DNA of 64,000 nt from Cupriavidus taiwanensis (GTDB taxonomy: Bacteria > Pseudomonadota > Gammaproteobacteria > Burkholderiales > Burkholderiaceae). Shown one piece after another: positions 1 to 9,034 of this stretch (within the stretch, counting starts at the first letter, position 1; every line of letters begins with the position of its first letter). The DNA is taken from assembly GCF_900249755.1 (NCBI RefSeq), contig NZ_LT976853.1, positions 819,276-883,275 on the forward strand, in the 5' to 3' direction. The translations under genes were made by a program, and so were the position numbers. The notes beneath the pieces were generated by a model that saw only the letters and a program-made list of their open reading frames with translations, was not told where the DNA came from and made no database searches.

Positions 1-1096
1 CCAGCGCCGCGCCGACGAACAGCGACGGCGTGAACACGCCGCCGACCGCGCCCGAGCCCATGCTGATCACGGTGGCCGCCAGCTTGGCCAGCAGCACGGC
101 CGCCACCGGCACGCTCAGTGGCTGCTCCTGCAGGATGGTCTGGATGGTCGAATAGCCGTTGCCGACCACCTCCGGCACCGCCATCGCCAGCGCGCCCACC
201 AGCGCGCCGCCAAGCGCCAGCCGCGCCACCGGGCCGCCCGGCAGCGCCGCGAAGCGGCTGCGCGCAAAGCCGGCCGCGCGCAGGAACAGCGCGCCGGCGA
301 TGCCGGCGGCCACGCCCAGCGCCGCCGCGGCCAGCAGCATCTGCGGGCGCAGGTCCGGGGCGATATCGAGGCCGGGGTAGAGCGGCTGCAGCCCGCCATG
401 CCACTGGCTGACCATGGCGCCGGCGACCGACGCCAGGAACAGCGGCATCAGGCGCTGCACCGCGAGCGCGCCGAACACCACTTCGGCGACAAAGACCGCG
501 GCGGAAAACGGGGTGTGGTAGACGGTGGCCAGGCCCGCCGCGGCGCCGCAGGCGGTCAGCATGCGGCGCATGTTGGAGCCGCCGCCGCGCTCGATCCGGG
601 CCGAGGGGAACAGCGACCCGCACAGCGCCGCCAGCTGGATCATCGCGCCCTCCTTGCCGACCGAGCTGCCGGTGACGATCGAGCAGAACGACGACAGCGC
701 GCGCAGCAGGGTGATCCGCACCGGCAGCCGGCCGCTGCCGTTGGCAACCGCCTCCATATAGTCGGTGGCGCCCGGGTGGGTGCTGGCCAGGCGGTTGGAC
801 AGCACCAGCAGGCCGCCCGCCAGCGCGCCGCCCGCTGCCGGCACCACCACGCGCCACGCCAGCGCCAGCGTGGCAAACACGGTGACCACGTCGGCATGGC
901 TGGAAAACAGCACGACGCCCGCGCCGTCCAGCGCCTCCTTGAACAGCGTGGTGGCAATGGCGGCAAGGATCCCGACCGGGATGGCCGCAAGCAGGATGAC
1001 TTCCTGGTCTTCGAGGAAACGCAAGCGCATGGCGGCTTTCCGGGCGGGCGGGGCGACGTGCCGGCCAGTGGCGGCGGCGCGGACCGAGGCCGTCAT
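1..1096 (-). CDS. clcB: ClC-family chloride channel/antiporter (ClcB-like), C-terminus cut by window edge
   Basis: Integral inner-membrane ClC protein that moves chloride, by channel or H+/Cl- exchange. The frame opens at an ATG at 1094-1096 and is still open at base 1, giving about 365 residues and no C-terminus. Visible family signatures are SSVGKEGAMIQ, which carries the conserved gating glutamate of the GxEGP-type motif (Ala replaces Pro, as in E. coli ClcB), and GGVFTPSLFVGA near the truncated end. YMEA upstream of the first motif also resembles ClcB more than ClcA. Repeated hydrophobic helices cover most of the length. A second in-frame ATG at 1030-1032 (MRLRFLED) is a possible true start, since ClcB proteins have short N-termini. 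It diverges from the rhlE helicase gene. Channel versus exchanger mechanism cannot be decided from this. Confidence 0.9.
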   Translation of the reverse strand, partial: MTASVRAAATGRHVAPPARKAAMRLRFLEDQEVILLAAIPVGILAAIATTLFKEALDGAGVVLFSSHADVVTVFATLALAWRVVVPAAGGALAGGLLVLSNRLASTHPGATDYMEAVANGSGRLPVRITLLRALSSFCSIVTGSSVGKEGAMIQLAALCGSLFPSARIERGGGSNMRRMLTACGAAAGLATVYHTPFSAAVFVAEVVFGALAVQRLMPLFLASVAGAMVSQWHGGLQPLYPGLDIAPDLRPQMLLAAAALGVAAGIAGALFLRAAGFARSRFAALPGGPVARLALGGALVGALAMAVPEVVGNGYSTIQTILQEQPLSVPVAAVLLAKLAATVISMGSGAVGGVFTPSLFVGAAL

Positions 1097-1328
1097 GATA
1101 GCGCAGCGCCACCTGCTCGAACCCCATGTGCGCCGCCGCGCATCCGGCGCCGGATCTGGTACATAACCCGCTTGCGCCGGACTGGTACACTACCGCTCTT
1201 TCCTTCGCGGGCGGGCCGGTGCCCTGCCAGGCCGGCTTCCCGGCGTTCGCGTTCCGATTCCGATCGATTACAAGGAGCCATCCGGCGTTGGCGCACCGCG
1301 TGCGCAGCGATGGCCCAAGCAGCAATTC
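1097..1328. promoter_or_regulatory. divergent clcB/rhlE intergenic region with a direct repeat
   Basis: About 230 bases between divergent genes, so it should hold both promoters. A near-direct repeat built on CTGGTACA occurs at 1156 and 1182, 26 bases apart. Each copy continues into an extended -10-like TGGTACAYW stretch. No convincing -35 partner was found. The regulatory role is inference. Confidence 0.3.
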
Positions 1329-2891
1329 ATGTCTTTTTCTGAACTCGGCTTGTCCGAAAAGATTGTGCGTGCCGTAGCCGAACAGGGCTACACCACCCCG
1401 ACCCCCATCCAGGCCCAGGCCATTCCCGCCATCCTCAAGGGTGGCGACCTGCTCGCCGGCGCCCAGACCGGCACCGGCAAGACTGCCGGCTTTACGCTGC
1501 CGATGCTGCAGCTGCTGTCCGAAACCGCGGCACGCCAGTCCGGCGGCGCCCAGCGCAGCGGCCGCGTGGCCGTGCGCGCGCTGGTGCTGACCCCCACGCG
1601 CGAGCTGGCGGCGCAGGTCGAAGAGAGCGTGCGCAACTACGGCAAGTACCTGCGCCTGCGCTCGATGGTGATGTTCGGCGGCGTCGGCATCAACCCGCAG
1701 ATCGAGCAGCTCAAGCGCGGCGTCGAGATCGTCGTGGCCACCCCTGGCCGCCTGCTGGACCACGTGTCACAGCGCACCATCGACCTGTCGCAGGTGGAAC
1801 TGCTGGTGCTCGATGAAGCCGACCGCATGCTCGACATGGGCTTCATCCACGATATCCGCAAGATCCTCAACGTGCTGCCGGCCAAGCGCCAGAACCTGCT
1901 GTTCTCGGCGACGTTCTCGGACGATATCCGCGCGCTGGCCGACCGCCTGCTGAACAATCCCGCGTCGATCGAGGTCGCGCGGCGCAATACCACCGCCGAG
2001 ACCGTCGACCAGCGCGTCTACCCGGTCGACCGCGAACGCAAGCGCGAACTGCTGGCCCACCTGGTGCGCCAGCACGACTGGCACCAGGTGCTGGTGTTCA
2101 CGCGCACCAAGCATGGTGCCAACCGCCTGGCCGAGCAGCTGACCAAGGAAGGCCTGTCGGCGCTGGCGATCCACGGCAACAAGAGCCAGTCGGCACGGAC
2201 GCGGGCGCTGTCCGAGTTCAAGGCCGGCACGCTGCGGCTGCTGGTGGCGACCGATATCGCCGCGCGCGGCATCGACATCGACCAGCTGCCGCACGTGGTC
2301 AACTTCGACCTGCCCAACGTGCCCGAGGACTATGTCCACCGCATCGGCCGCACCGGCCGCGCCGGCGCCGAGGGCGAGGCGATCTCGCTGGTGTGCGTGG
2401 ACGAGCTGGCGCTGCTGCGCGATATCGAACGCCTGATCAAGCGCAAGCTGGAGCAGACCGTGCTGCCGGGCTTCGAGGTCGACCCGAGCATCGCGCCCGA
2501 GCCGATCCAGAAGGGCCGCCAGCAGCGCGGCGGCGGCGGCCAGGCCCAGGGCCGCCCCCGGGCCGAGGCTCGCCCGGCCGGCGCCGGCGACGGCGCCCAG
2601 CGCCAGCGCCCCGCCCGCCAGGGGCAGGGCGGGCAAGCTGGCCAGGGTGCGCCGCGCCAGGCCCAGGGCGGCCAGCGCGGCAACGGCGCCGCCAACGGCA
2701 ACCGTGCCGCCCAGCCCGCCGGCGCGCGCAACCCCGCGCCGCGCCGCGACGGCCAAGAGCCGGCACGCCCGCAACGCGCCGCGGCCCAGCCCGCGCGCCA
2801 GCCGCACGACGCCGCGCCGGCTCCGGCGCGCAACCGCCGTCCGGCGCCGCAGGCGGCGCTGCTGGGCGGCAACCGCAAGCCGGCGCGCTAA
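1329..2891 (+). CDS. rhlE: DEAD-box ATP-dependent RNA helicase, RhlE type
   Basis: Cytoplasmic ATP-dependent RNA helicase; RhlE-group enzymes act in rRNA maturation and RNA turnover. All core motifs are present in order: Q-motif region GYTTPTPIQ, Walker [21 protein letters not shown], Walker B DEAD, SAT, then in the second RecA domain [10 protein letters not shown] and [10 protein letters not shown]. The helicase core ends near residue 385. The last 120 or so residues (to 520) are a low-complexity tail rich in Gly, Gln, Arg, Pro and Ala, typical of RhlE orthologues and probably an RNA-binding extension. The ATG at 1329 fits directly before [12 protein letters not shown], the usual RhlE N-terminus. 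The kinase gene starts 19 bases after the stop, so the two may be co-transcribed. Confidence 0.95.
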   Translation: MSFSELGLSEKIVRAVAEQGYTTPTPIQAQAIPAILKGGDLLAGAQTGTGKTAGFTLPMLQLLSETAARQSGGAQRSGRVAVRALVLTPTRELAAQVEESVRNYGKYLRLRSMVMFGGVGINPQIEQLKRGVEIVVATPGRLLDHVSQRTIDLSQVELLVLDEADRMLDMGFIHDIRKILNVLPAKRQNLLFSATFSDDIRALADRLLNNPASIEVARRNTTAETVDQRVYPVDRERKRELLAHLVRQHDWHQVLVFTRTKHGANRLAEQLTKEGLSALAIHGNKSQSARTRALSEFKAGTLRLLVATDIAARGIDIDQLPHVVNFDLPNVPEDYVHRIGRTGRAGAEGEAISLVCVDELALLRDIERLIKRKLEQTVLPGFEVDPSIAPEPIQKGRQQRGGGGQAQGRPRAEARPAGAGDGAQRQRPARQGQGGQAGQGAPRQAQGGQRGNGAANGNRAAQPAGARNPAPRRDGQEPARPQRAAAQPARQPHDAAPAPARNRRPAPQAALLGGNRKPAR

Positions 2892-2910
2892 AGCGGAGCC
2901 GGCCGGCACC

Positions 2911-3957
2911 ATGCACCCGTCCGACGCCCCCGCCGACTCTGGTGTCCCCTACGCGGGCCTGACGCCGGAGCTGATGCTGGACGCGCTCGAGGGCGCCGGC
3001 CTGCGCCCCGACGGGCGCCTGCTGGCGCTCAACAGCTACGAGAACCGGGTCTGGCAGGTCGGCATCGAGGACGCCGCGCCGGTCATCGCCAAGTTCTATC
3101 GCCCGGGCCGCTGGACCGATGCGGCCATCCTGGAAGAACACGCGTTCGTGCAGCAACTGGCCGACGCCGAAATCCCCGCCGTGCCGGCCATGGCGCTGGC
3201 GCCGGGCGAGGCCGGCACGCTGCGGCACCATGCCGGCTTTCGCTTTGCGGTATTCCCCCGCTGCGGCGGCCGCGAGCCGGCGCTGGACCGCGCCGAGACG
3301 CTGACCTGGCTTGGCCGTTTCATCGGCCGCATCCACGCGCTGGGCGCGACCCAGCCTTACCAGGCGCGCCCGGCGCTGGATCTGGACACCTTCGGCATTG
3401 CCCCGCGCGACTGGCTGCTCGCCAGCGGCTGCATTCCGGCGGATCTGCTGCCGGCCTGGCAGTCGGTGGCGCAACTGGCGCTGGATGGGGTGCGGCGCTG
3501 CTATGAGCGCGCCGGCGACGTGCAGCTGCTGCGCGTCCATGGCGACTGCCATCGCGGCAATGTGCTGTGGATCGACGAGGACGACGCGCGCGGCGGCGCC
3601 CATGGCGAGCCCGGCCCGCATTTTGTCGACTTCGACGACAGCCGCATGGCCCCGGCGGTGCAGGATATCTGGATGCTGCTCGAGGGCGACCGCGCCGCCA
3701 TGCAAGGCCAGCTTGCCGACATCGTCGCCGGCTACGAGGACTTCGCGGAATTCCAGACCCGCGAACTGTGGCTGGTGGAAGCGCTGCGCACGCTGCGGCT
3801 GCTGCACTACAGCGCCTGGCTGGCCAGCCGCTGGGCCGACCCGGCCTTTCCGGCCGCGTTCCCGTGGTTCGGTACGGCGCGCTACTGGCAGGACCGCATC
3901 CTGGAACTGCGCGAACAGGTGGCGCTGATGGACGAAGCGCCCCTGTGGGGCGCCTGA
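2911..3957 (+). CDS. srkA: stress response Ser/Thr protein kinase, SrkA/YihE family
   Basis: Aminoglycoside-phosphotransferase-fold protein kinase of the SrkA (YihE/RdoA) family, known in E. coli to protect against stress-induced death. The 348-residue product carries the family catalytic loop HGDCHRGNVLW (His, catalytic Asp, Asn) and the Mg-binding VDFDDS. NSYENRVWQVG near residue 40 and IAKFYRPGRW near residue 55 form the nucleotide-binding lobe with the conserved Lys. The frame is open much further upstream into rhlE, but the ATG at 2911 is chosen because it follows the rhlE stop, has GGAG upstream, and gives the usual family length and N-terminus. It probably shares a transcript with rhlE. 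HipA-type toxin kinase was considered and dropped because the motifs are those of SrkA. Confidence 0.9.
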   Translation: MHPSDAPADSGVPYAGLTPELMLDALEGAGLRPDGRLLALNSYENRVWQVGIEDAAPVIAKFYRPGRWTDAAILEEHAFVQQLADAEIPAVPAMALAPGEAGTLRHHAGFRFAVFPRCGGREPALDRAETLTWLGRFIGRIHALGATQPYQARPALDLDTFGIAPRDWLLASGCIPADLLPAWQSVAQLALDGVRRCYERAGDVQLLRVHGDCHRGNVLWIDEDDARGGAHGEPGPHFVDFDDSRMAPAVQDIWMLLEGDRAAMQGQLADIVAGYEDFAEFQTRELWLVEALRTLRLLHYSAWLASRWADPAFPAAFPWFGTARYWQDRILELREQVALMDEAPLWGA

Positions 3958-4006
3958 AGCCTGCCGGACGGCGGCGCCGTTGCGGCGCCGGCCGCCTGCT
4001 GCCGGC

Positions 4007-4450
4007 TTAACCCTTCTTCTTTTCCGGGGTCTTGACCAGCACCACCGGGCAGTCCGCCTGGGCCAGCACCCGGCCCGCCACCGAACCGATCACGGCATCG
4101 AAGAACGAGCCGCGCCCGTGCGTGCCCATCACGATGGCGCCGGCGTTCACGGAGTTCGCATAGGCGACGATGCGCTCGGGCGCGAAGCCGTGCAGCGGGT
4201 GCCGCTCGAACGGCACATTGGCCGCGGCAAGGATGTCGCAGACCCCGACCATCGCCTTGTCGCTGGCTTCCTTGTGCCAGTCGTCGATGGTTTCCTTGCT
4301 GACAAAGGCGCGCACCTGGCCGCTCACTTCGGGCGCCACGTGCACGACATGCACGGTGAAGCCGCTCTGCAGCAGCTTGCCTTCGGCGATAAAGCGCGCC
4401 GCGGCGTCGCTGAAGGCCGAGCCGTCGGTGGCGAGGACGATATTGGTCAT
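4007..4450 (-). CDS. universal stress protein, UspA family
   Basis: Small cytoplasmic Usp-fold protein of 147 residues with a single domain. It begins MTNIVLATDGSAFSD, the classic first strand with the conserved Asp. It ends with GTHGRGSFFDAVIGSVAGRVL followed by CPVVLVK, the G-2x-G-9x-G(S/T) signature of ATP-binding Usp proteins. The start is placed at the ATG ending at 4450 because AGGAG lies 9 bases upstream; the frame extends further but without a ribosome-binding site. Its 3' end faces the srkA gene and its 5' region faces the CoA-transferase gene. Family members bind nucleotide and help survival under starvation or oxidative stress. The specific role here is unknown. Confidence 0.92.
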   Translation of the reverse strand: MTNIVLATDGSAFSDAAARFIAEGKLLQSGFTVHVVHVAPEVSGQVRAFVSKETIDDWHKEASDKAMVGVCDILAAANVPFERHPLHGFAPERIVAYANSVNAGAIVMGTHGRGSFFDAVIGSVAGRVLAQADCPVVLVKTPEKKKG

Positions 4451-4812
4451 GGCGGAATCTCCTGGATGGGGGCTGTCGGCAAGCGCCGCGGCCATGTGGC
4501 CGCAACGCCATCTGGAACCATCTTGCCCCCTAGTGTCGTGCCAGGATGCGATTCAGATCAAGTCGGATCGGAATTGTCCGATTTCCCGGTGCGGTAATCG
4601 GCTGGCCGGTCCGCTGACGAATTCTGTCAATCCGGCTGAAGCATTTGGCCATTGCCCCGTCAACACGGTGGCGCGTAGCATGCTCCCGAGCCCCGCGGCA
4701 GGCATGGCCCGCCGGTGCGCCGCAAGCGGCGACGGGCACACCGATCCCAAACCACCAATGCAAGCCGCCTCGCGCCACAGCGCGCGCAGGCGGCGATCCG
4801 GAGACAACCATC
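4451..4812. promoter_or_regulatory. 362-bp divergent region between usp and the CoA-transferase gene
   Basis: No gene is evident. It must hold promoters for both divergent genes. The clearest structure is the inverted repeat ATCGGA-ATTG-TCCGAT at 4567-4582, about 117 bases upstream of the usp start, a plausible operator. GGAG at 4799-4802 is the ribosome-binding site for the plus-strand gene. No strong -35/-10 pair was recognised. Confidence 0.35.
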
Positions 4813-5877
4813 ATGAGTGAGCGCAACCTGCAGCCCCTGCGCGGTATCAAGGTAGTGGAATTCGAAGGCATCGGCCCCGGTCCCTTGTGCGGCGCCATGC
4901 TGGCCGGCCTCGGCGCCGAGGTCACGCTGGTCACCCGCCCGGTGGCCCCCGATGCGCGGCGCATCCTGCGCGGGCAGGCGGTGCCGGCCGAGATGGAGCT
5001 GGAGCACGGCAAGCGCGTGGTGCAGCTGAACCTGAAGACGCCCGCGGACGTTGCGGCCGCGCTCGACCTGGTGGCCGGCGCCGACGCGCTGATCGAGGGC
5101 CTGCGCCCCGGCGCGATGGAGCGCCTGGGCCTGGGTCCCAAGGCCTGCCATGCCCGTAATCCGCGCCTGGTCTATGGCCGCATGACCGGCTGGGGCCAGA
5201 CCGGCCCGCTGTCGCAAAGCGCGGGCCATGACCTCAACTACATCGCGCTGACCGGCCTGCTGTCGATGGCCGCGCGCGAAGGCAGCCTGCCGATGGTGCC
5301 GCCCACCGTGATGGGCGATGCCACCGGCGCGCTCGGGCTGGCCTTCGGCATCACCAGCGCCATCCTCAGCGCGCGCGCCAGCGGCGAGGGTTGCGTGGTC
5401 GATGCCGCCATCACCGATATCGTCGCCATGCTCGGCTCGCTGGTGCAGGTGTCGCGCGCGGCCGGCACGCTGGGCGGCCCGCAGCCGAGCCCGTTCCACG
5501 ATTCGCCGTTCTATGATGTGTTCCCGTGCGCGGACGGGCGCGCCATCACCCTCGGCGCGCTGGAGCCGCAGTTCTACCGCGAACTGCTCGAGCGCCTCGA
5601 ACTGACCGACATCGACCCGGCCGCGCAATACGACCGCGCCCAGTGGCCCACGGTGAAGGCGCGCATCGCCGCGACCATTGCCGCCAGGCCCAGCACGCAC
5701 TGGGAGTCCGTGCTGGGCGGCACCGACGTGTGCTTTGCGCGCGTGCTGACGCTGGACGAGGCCGCGCGCCATCCGCACAACCAGGCGCGCGGCACGTACC
5801 GTCTGTACCAGCACGGCGAGCGCGAGGTGCCGCGCTCCGCACCGGCGCCGCGCTTCCTGCCTGCCGGGACGGAATGA
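4813..5877 (+). CDS. CaiB/BaiF-family CoA transferase, alpha-methylacyl-CoA racemase-like
   Basis: Family III CoA-transferase fold, closest by eye to alpha-methylacyl-CoA racemase, which epimerises 2-methylacyl-CoA thioesters so that branched chains can enter beta-oxidation. The 354-residue product shows GIKVVEFEGIGPGPLCGAMLA at the N-terminus, GRMTGWGQTGPLSQSAGHDLN (the AGHD region supplies the racemase His) and VMGDATGALGLAFGI (the GD motif with the catalytic Asp), followed by SPFYDVFPCADGRAI. The length matches bacterial AMACR enzymes, which are shorter than typical CaiB transferases. The ATG at 4813 is preferred over an upstream open stretch because GGAG precedes it and the protein starts one turn before the conserved core. 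It has no operon partner on its strand. A plain CoA-transferase function cannot be excluded. Confidence 0.85.
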   Translation: MSERNLQPLRGIKVVEFEGIGPGPLCGAMLAGLGAEVTLVTRPVAPDARRILRGQAVPAEMELEHGKRVVQLNLKTPADVAAALDLVAGADALIEGLRPGAMERLGLGPKACHARNPRLVYGRMTGWGQTGPLSQSAGHDLNYIALTGLLSMAAREGSLPMVPPTVMGDATGALGLAFGITSAILSARASGEGCVVDAAITDIVAMLGSLVQVSRAAGTLGGPQPSPFHDSPFYDVFPCADGRAITLGALEPQFYRELLERLELTDIDPAAQYDRAQWPTVKARIAATIAARPSTHWESVLGGTDVCFARVLTLDEAARHPHNQARGTYRLYQHGEREVPRSAPAPRFLPAGTE

Positions 5878-6054
5878 CCGGCGCCGCAGGCACTTGACGC
5901 TCACAGCGTCATCGAAGGAAAAGCCTGACTCTCGTGCAGAACCTGCTGCGTCCGTGCAGTGAGAATTCGGCGTATCAAGGCAACTCAGGGCCCTTAACCT
6001 TTGGCATAGCCAGCCGCCTGGCCAATCCCTCGCCAGTTGTTAAGGAGCCTTGAA

Positions 6055-6681
6055 TTGCCACCCGCGCTGATCGTCGACGAACCCTCGAAGTTCCGCTCCT
6101 TGCTGTGCGCCGAACTCGCCGCTGAATTCGACGCGGACGAGGTCCTGGAAACGGATGGTGTGCGGGAGGGGTTTCGACTCGCCCGCGAGCACCGGCCCGG
6201 CCTGGTGCTGGTCGATGTCGAACGCTTCGGCAATCCCGGCATCGACTTTGTCCGGCGGGTCACGGCCACGCTGCCCAGCGTGCCGCTGCTGGTCATGTCC
6301 GGCAACGACACCGCCCAGGCTCCTGTGCGGGCCCTGCGCGCGGGCGCGCACGGCTTCGTGGTCAAGCAGCGCGGGGTTGAAGAAGTGATGCAGGCCGTGC
6401 GCGGCGTGCTGAGCGGCTACCTGGTATTTCCGCTGCAGACGCTGGAGACCGTGCGCCAGCTAGGCGAGCAGCAGCAGGCCGGCCTGCCGCGGCTGAGCAA
6501 CCGCGAGATCACCATCCTCCAGTACCTGGCACGCGGCCATTCCAACAAGTCGATTGCCGCGCAGCTGCTGATCAGCAGCAAGACCGTCAGCACCCACAAG
6601 GCCAATATCATGGCCAAGCTGCACGTGGGCTCGCTGGTCGAGATGGTCGACTACGCGCGACGTCATCAACTGGTGTGGTGA
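6055..6681 (+). CDS. NarL/FixJ-type response regulator with LuxR HTH
   Basis: DNA-binding two-component response regulator of 208 residues. The receiver domain occupies about residues 3-120 with acidic residues D8-E9, the phospho-acceptor D54 in LVLVDVE, the MSGND switch region and the conserved Lys in FVVKQ. The LuxR helix-turn-helix is at about residues 145-205 (LSNREITILQYLARGHSNK, then SSKTVSTHKANIMAKL). The start is assigned to TTG at 6055 because a perfect AAGGAG sits at 6042-6047, 7 bases upstream; a longer TTG start at 6037 would place that site inside the gene. No histidine kinase gene is adjacent, so this is an orphan regulator whose partner lies elsewhere. BvgA/FimZ-like architecture. 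Targets are unknown. Confidence 0.9.
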   Translation: MPPALIVDEPSKFRSLLCAELAAEFDADEVLETDGVREGFRLAREHRPGLVLVDVERFGNPGIDFVRRVTATLPSVPLLVMSGNDTAQAPVRALRAGAHGFVVKQRGVEEVMQAVRGVLSGYLVFPLQTLETVRQLGEQQQAGLPRLSNREITILQYLARGHSNKSIAAQLLISSKTVSTHKANIMAKLHVGSLVEMVDYARRHQLVW

Positions 6682-6774
6682 CGGGCGCCTGGCGGGTCTG
6701 GCGAGCCGGTCCGCGCCGGCCGCCCATCGCGGGTAGACTGTTGGCATCTGTGACGAATCCGAGCTATCCGCCCG

Positions 6775-8364
6775 ATGCCCCAGACCCTGAATGCTGCCGT
6801 GCGCTGCCTCGGCGCCGTCGCCATTGCCTGTGCCACGTGGCTTGCCATGCCCGCCTTTGCCAACGAACCCATGTGGTTCGTGCAGGGCCGGCCGGTGCCG
6901 GAAGCCCGCCAGGCGGTGGATGCGCTGGCCGCAGTGGCCGCCGATGGCCTCGACCCGCGCGACTACGATGCCGAAGCCCTGCGCCAGGCCGTGACCCAGG
7001 CTACCCACGGCCCGGCCTTGCCACCCGATGCCGCGGCCCGGCTGGATGCGGCGCTGAGCGCCGCCATGGAGCGGATGCTGTCCGACCTGCACGGCGGCCG
7101 CATCAACCCGCGCGCGGTCCATGCCAATTTCGCGCCGCCGGCGGAGCGGCCTTTCGATGCCGCCACCTGGCTGCGCGATGCCGTGGCGCAGCACCGCCTG
7201 CCCGATGCCATCCGCCAGGCGGCGCCGACGTTCCCGCTGTACGGCACGCTGCGCCAGGCGCTGGCCCGCTATCGCGACATCGCCAGGCAGCCGGTGTGGC
7301 AACAGCCGCTGCCGCCGCTGCCGGCCAGCAAGCTGACGCCGGGGCAGCCCTGGGCCGGCGCCGCCGCGCTGACCGCGCGCCTGGTGGTGCTGGGCGACCT
7401 GCCCGCCGGCACGCTGCCGCCGGCGCGCTACGAGGGCGTGCTGGTCGACGGCGTCAAGGCCTTCCAGTCGCGCCATGGGCTGGAGGCCGACGGCGTGATC
7501 GGCGCGGCCACGCTGGCGCAGCTGAACCTGCCCATCGCCGAGCGCGTGCGGCAGATCGAACTGACCATGGAGCGCCTGCGCTGGACCCCGCTGGACGGCC
7601 CTCGCATGATCGTGGTCAACGTGCCCGAGTTCATGCTGCGCGCCTATGAATGGCGCGACGGCAAGCTCGACATCAAGCTGGAGATGAAGGTCATCGTCGG
7701 CAAGGCGCTCGACACGCGCACGCCGCTGTTCGAGGAGGACATGCGCTATATCGAATTCAGCCCGTACTGGAACATCCCGCCGTCGATCGCGCGCCGCGAG
7801 ACCGTGCCGCGGCTGCGCCGCGATCCGGGCTATTTCAACCGGCAGGGGCTGGAATTCGTCGGCAGCGATGGCAGGGCGGTGACCACGCTGTCCGAGGAAA
7901 ACCTGAACGCGGTGCTCAACGGCAGCCTGCGCATCCGCCAGCGGCCCGGGCCGCTCAATGCGCTGGGCGACATCAAGTTCGTGTTTCCCAACAACGAGAA
8001 CATCTACCTGCACCACACGCCGTCGCCGCAGCTGTTCAAACGCGACCGGCGCGACTTCAGCCACGGCTGCATCCGCGTGGAAGCCCCAGTAGCGCTGGCG
8101 CAGTTCGTGTTGCACGATATGCCGGACTGGAACGAGACCCGGATCCGCGAGGCAATGACACGTGGCAAGTCGAACACGGTGCGCCTGCAGCAGCCGTTGC
8201 CGGTGGTGCTGGCTTACGGCACGGTCATCGCGCGCGCCGATGGTCGTGTATCCTTCCTGCCTGACATCTACGGTCACGACAAACTGCTGGACAAGGCGCT
8301 GCGGCAACGCACGGGGCGCCCCCAGCCACGCGCTGTTGCAAGCGCCTCCGGCGTCATACGCTAA
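6775..8364 (+). CDS. ldtD: murein L,D-transpeptidase, YcbB/LdtD type
   Basis: Periplasmic enzyme that forms 3-3 (mDAP-mDAP) cross-links in peptidoglycan. The 529-residue product has a signal peptide at about residues 1-30 (hydrophobic run ending PAFANEP), an N-terminal scaffold domain, a peptidoglycan-binding repeat near residues 220-260 (YEGVLVDGVKAFQSRHGL, ADGVIGAATLAQLN), and a YkuD catalytic domain with HHTPSPQLF followed by FSHGCIRVE, placing the catalytic cysteine at residue 432. This order is that of E. coli YcbB (LdtD). The next gene downstream encodes a MepK-like enzyme that cleaves exactly this type of cross-link, an arrangement also seen as ycbB-ycbK in enterics. The frame starts at ATG 6775. 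Confidence 0.93.
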   Translation: MPQTLNAAVRCLGAVAIACATWLAMPAFANEPMWFVQGRPVPEARQAVDALAAVAADGLDPRDYDAEALRQAVTQATHGPALPPDAAARLDAALSAAMERMLSDLHGGRINPRAVHANFAPPAERPFDAATWLRDAVAQHRLPDAIRQAAPTFPLYGTLRQALARYRDIARQPVWQQPLPPLPASKLTPGQPWAGAAALTARLVVLGDLPAGTLPPARYEGVLVDGVKAFQSRHGLEADGVIGAATLAQLNLPIAERVRQIELTMERLRWTPLDGPRMIVVNVPEFMLRAYEWRDGKLDIKLEMKVIVGKALDTRTPLFEEDMRYIEFSPYWNIPPSIARRETVPRLRRDPGYFNRQGLEFVGSDGRAVTTLSEENLNAVLNGSLRIRQRPGPLNALGDIKFVFPNNENIYLHHTPSPQLFKRDRRDFSHGCIRVEAPVALAQFVLHDMPDWNETRIREAMTRGKSNTVRLQQPLPVVLAYGTVIARADGRVSFLPDIYGHDKLLDKALRQRTGRPQPRAVASASGVIR

Positions 8365-8375
8365 GGTCACCAAGA

Positions 8376-8419
8376 CCATTAGGGCCCCATTAGGGCCCCA
8401 TTAGGGCACTTAGGGCGCC
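8376..8419. repeat. 11-bp tandem repeat, three clean units plus a degenerate fourth
   Basis: Unit CCATTAGGGCC begins at 8376 and 8387 with perfect copies. The third at 8398 differs only in its last base, and a degenerate unit (CTTAGGGCGCC) follows at 8409. The array starts 11 bases after the ldtD stop and ends 27 bases before the mepK start. Every unit contains GGGC(C), so the array can fold on itself. Eleven bases is close to one helical turn. Function is unknown. Confidence 0.85.
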
Positions 8420-8446
8420 GCACCACGCACATTCAGAGGAAGTACT

Positions 8447-9034
8447 ATGACTGACGCGACGCGCAAGGCACGCCGCCGCTTTCTTCATACCACCGGAACC
8501 CTGGCGCTCGCCGCCGGCCTGATGCCGCTGGCGCCGCGCCGCGCGCTGGCAAGCCTGCACGCCAACCAGGCGCTGGCGGGCCTGCCCGATGCCCGCACGC
8601 TGGCGTTCGACCACACCCACACGGGCGAGCGCGTGTCGCTGGTCTACGCCGTCGGCGACCGTTTCGTGCCCGAGGCGCTGACCACGCTCAACGGCTTCCT
8701 GCGCGACCATTACTCCGGCAAGGTCGGCACCATCGACCCGCAGTTGTTCGACCTGCTGTTCCAGGTCCGCCGCGAGCTGGGCACCGACCAGCCGTTCCAG
8801 GTCATTTCCGGCTACCGCAGCCCGGCCACCAATTCACGCCTGCGCAACTCGCGCGGCGGCGGGGTGGCGAAGCACAGCCTGCATATGGACGGCAAGGCCA
8901 TCGACATCCGGCTGGCCGGCGTTTCGCTGGCCGACCTGCGCGATGCCGCCAAGTCATTGCAGGGCGGCGGCGTCGGCTACTACGAGACCGACCAGTTCGT
9001 GCATATCGACACCGGGCGCGTGCGCTACTGGTAA
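8447..9034 (+). CDS. mepK: murein DD/LD-endopeptidase MepK-like (YcbK, DUF882, peptidase M15 fold)
   Basis: Predicted zinc endopeptidase that cuts 3-3 cross-links of peptidoglycan; E. coli MepK has that activity. The 195-residue product starts with a twin-arginine export signal (ARRRFLHTTGTLALAAGL), so it is probably folded before Tat export, as for YcbK. The zinc site is visible as the SxHxxxxAxD motif in KHSLHMDGKAIDIR and the later His in FVHIDTG. ISGYRSPATN is the conserved M15 loop. It follows the L,D-transpeptidase gene across a short tandem repeat, so the maker and the cutter of 3-3 links are likely co-regulated. Ribosome-binding site: AGAGGAAG about 7 bases before ATG 8447. Confidence 0.92.
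   Translation: MTDATRKARRRFLHTTGTLALAAGLMPLAPRRALASLHANQALAGLPDARTLAFDHTHTGERVSLVYAVGDRFVPEALTTLNGFLRDHYSGKVGTIDPQLFDLLFQVRRELGTDQPFQVISGYRSPATNSRLRNSRGGGVAKHSLHMDGKAIDIRLAGVSLADLRDAAKSLQGGGVGYYETDQFVHIDTGRVRYW

Noticed and set aside
398..1342. 314-residue plus-strand open frame rich in His, Gln, Arg and Gly
   Set aside because: It lies opposite the ClcB-like gene, has antisense-type composition and no family motif; the minus-strand protein shows clear ClC signatures.
2911..3957. HipA-type toxin kinase of a toxin-antitoxin system
   Set aside because: Motifs and length are those of SrkA/YihE, and there is no antitoxin-like partner; the upstream gene is rhlE.
3968..4000. GC-rich hairpin between srkA and usp as bidirectional terminator
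   Set aside because: Stem GGCGCCG/CGGCGCC is present but there is no clear U-tract next to it.
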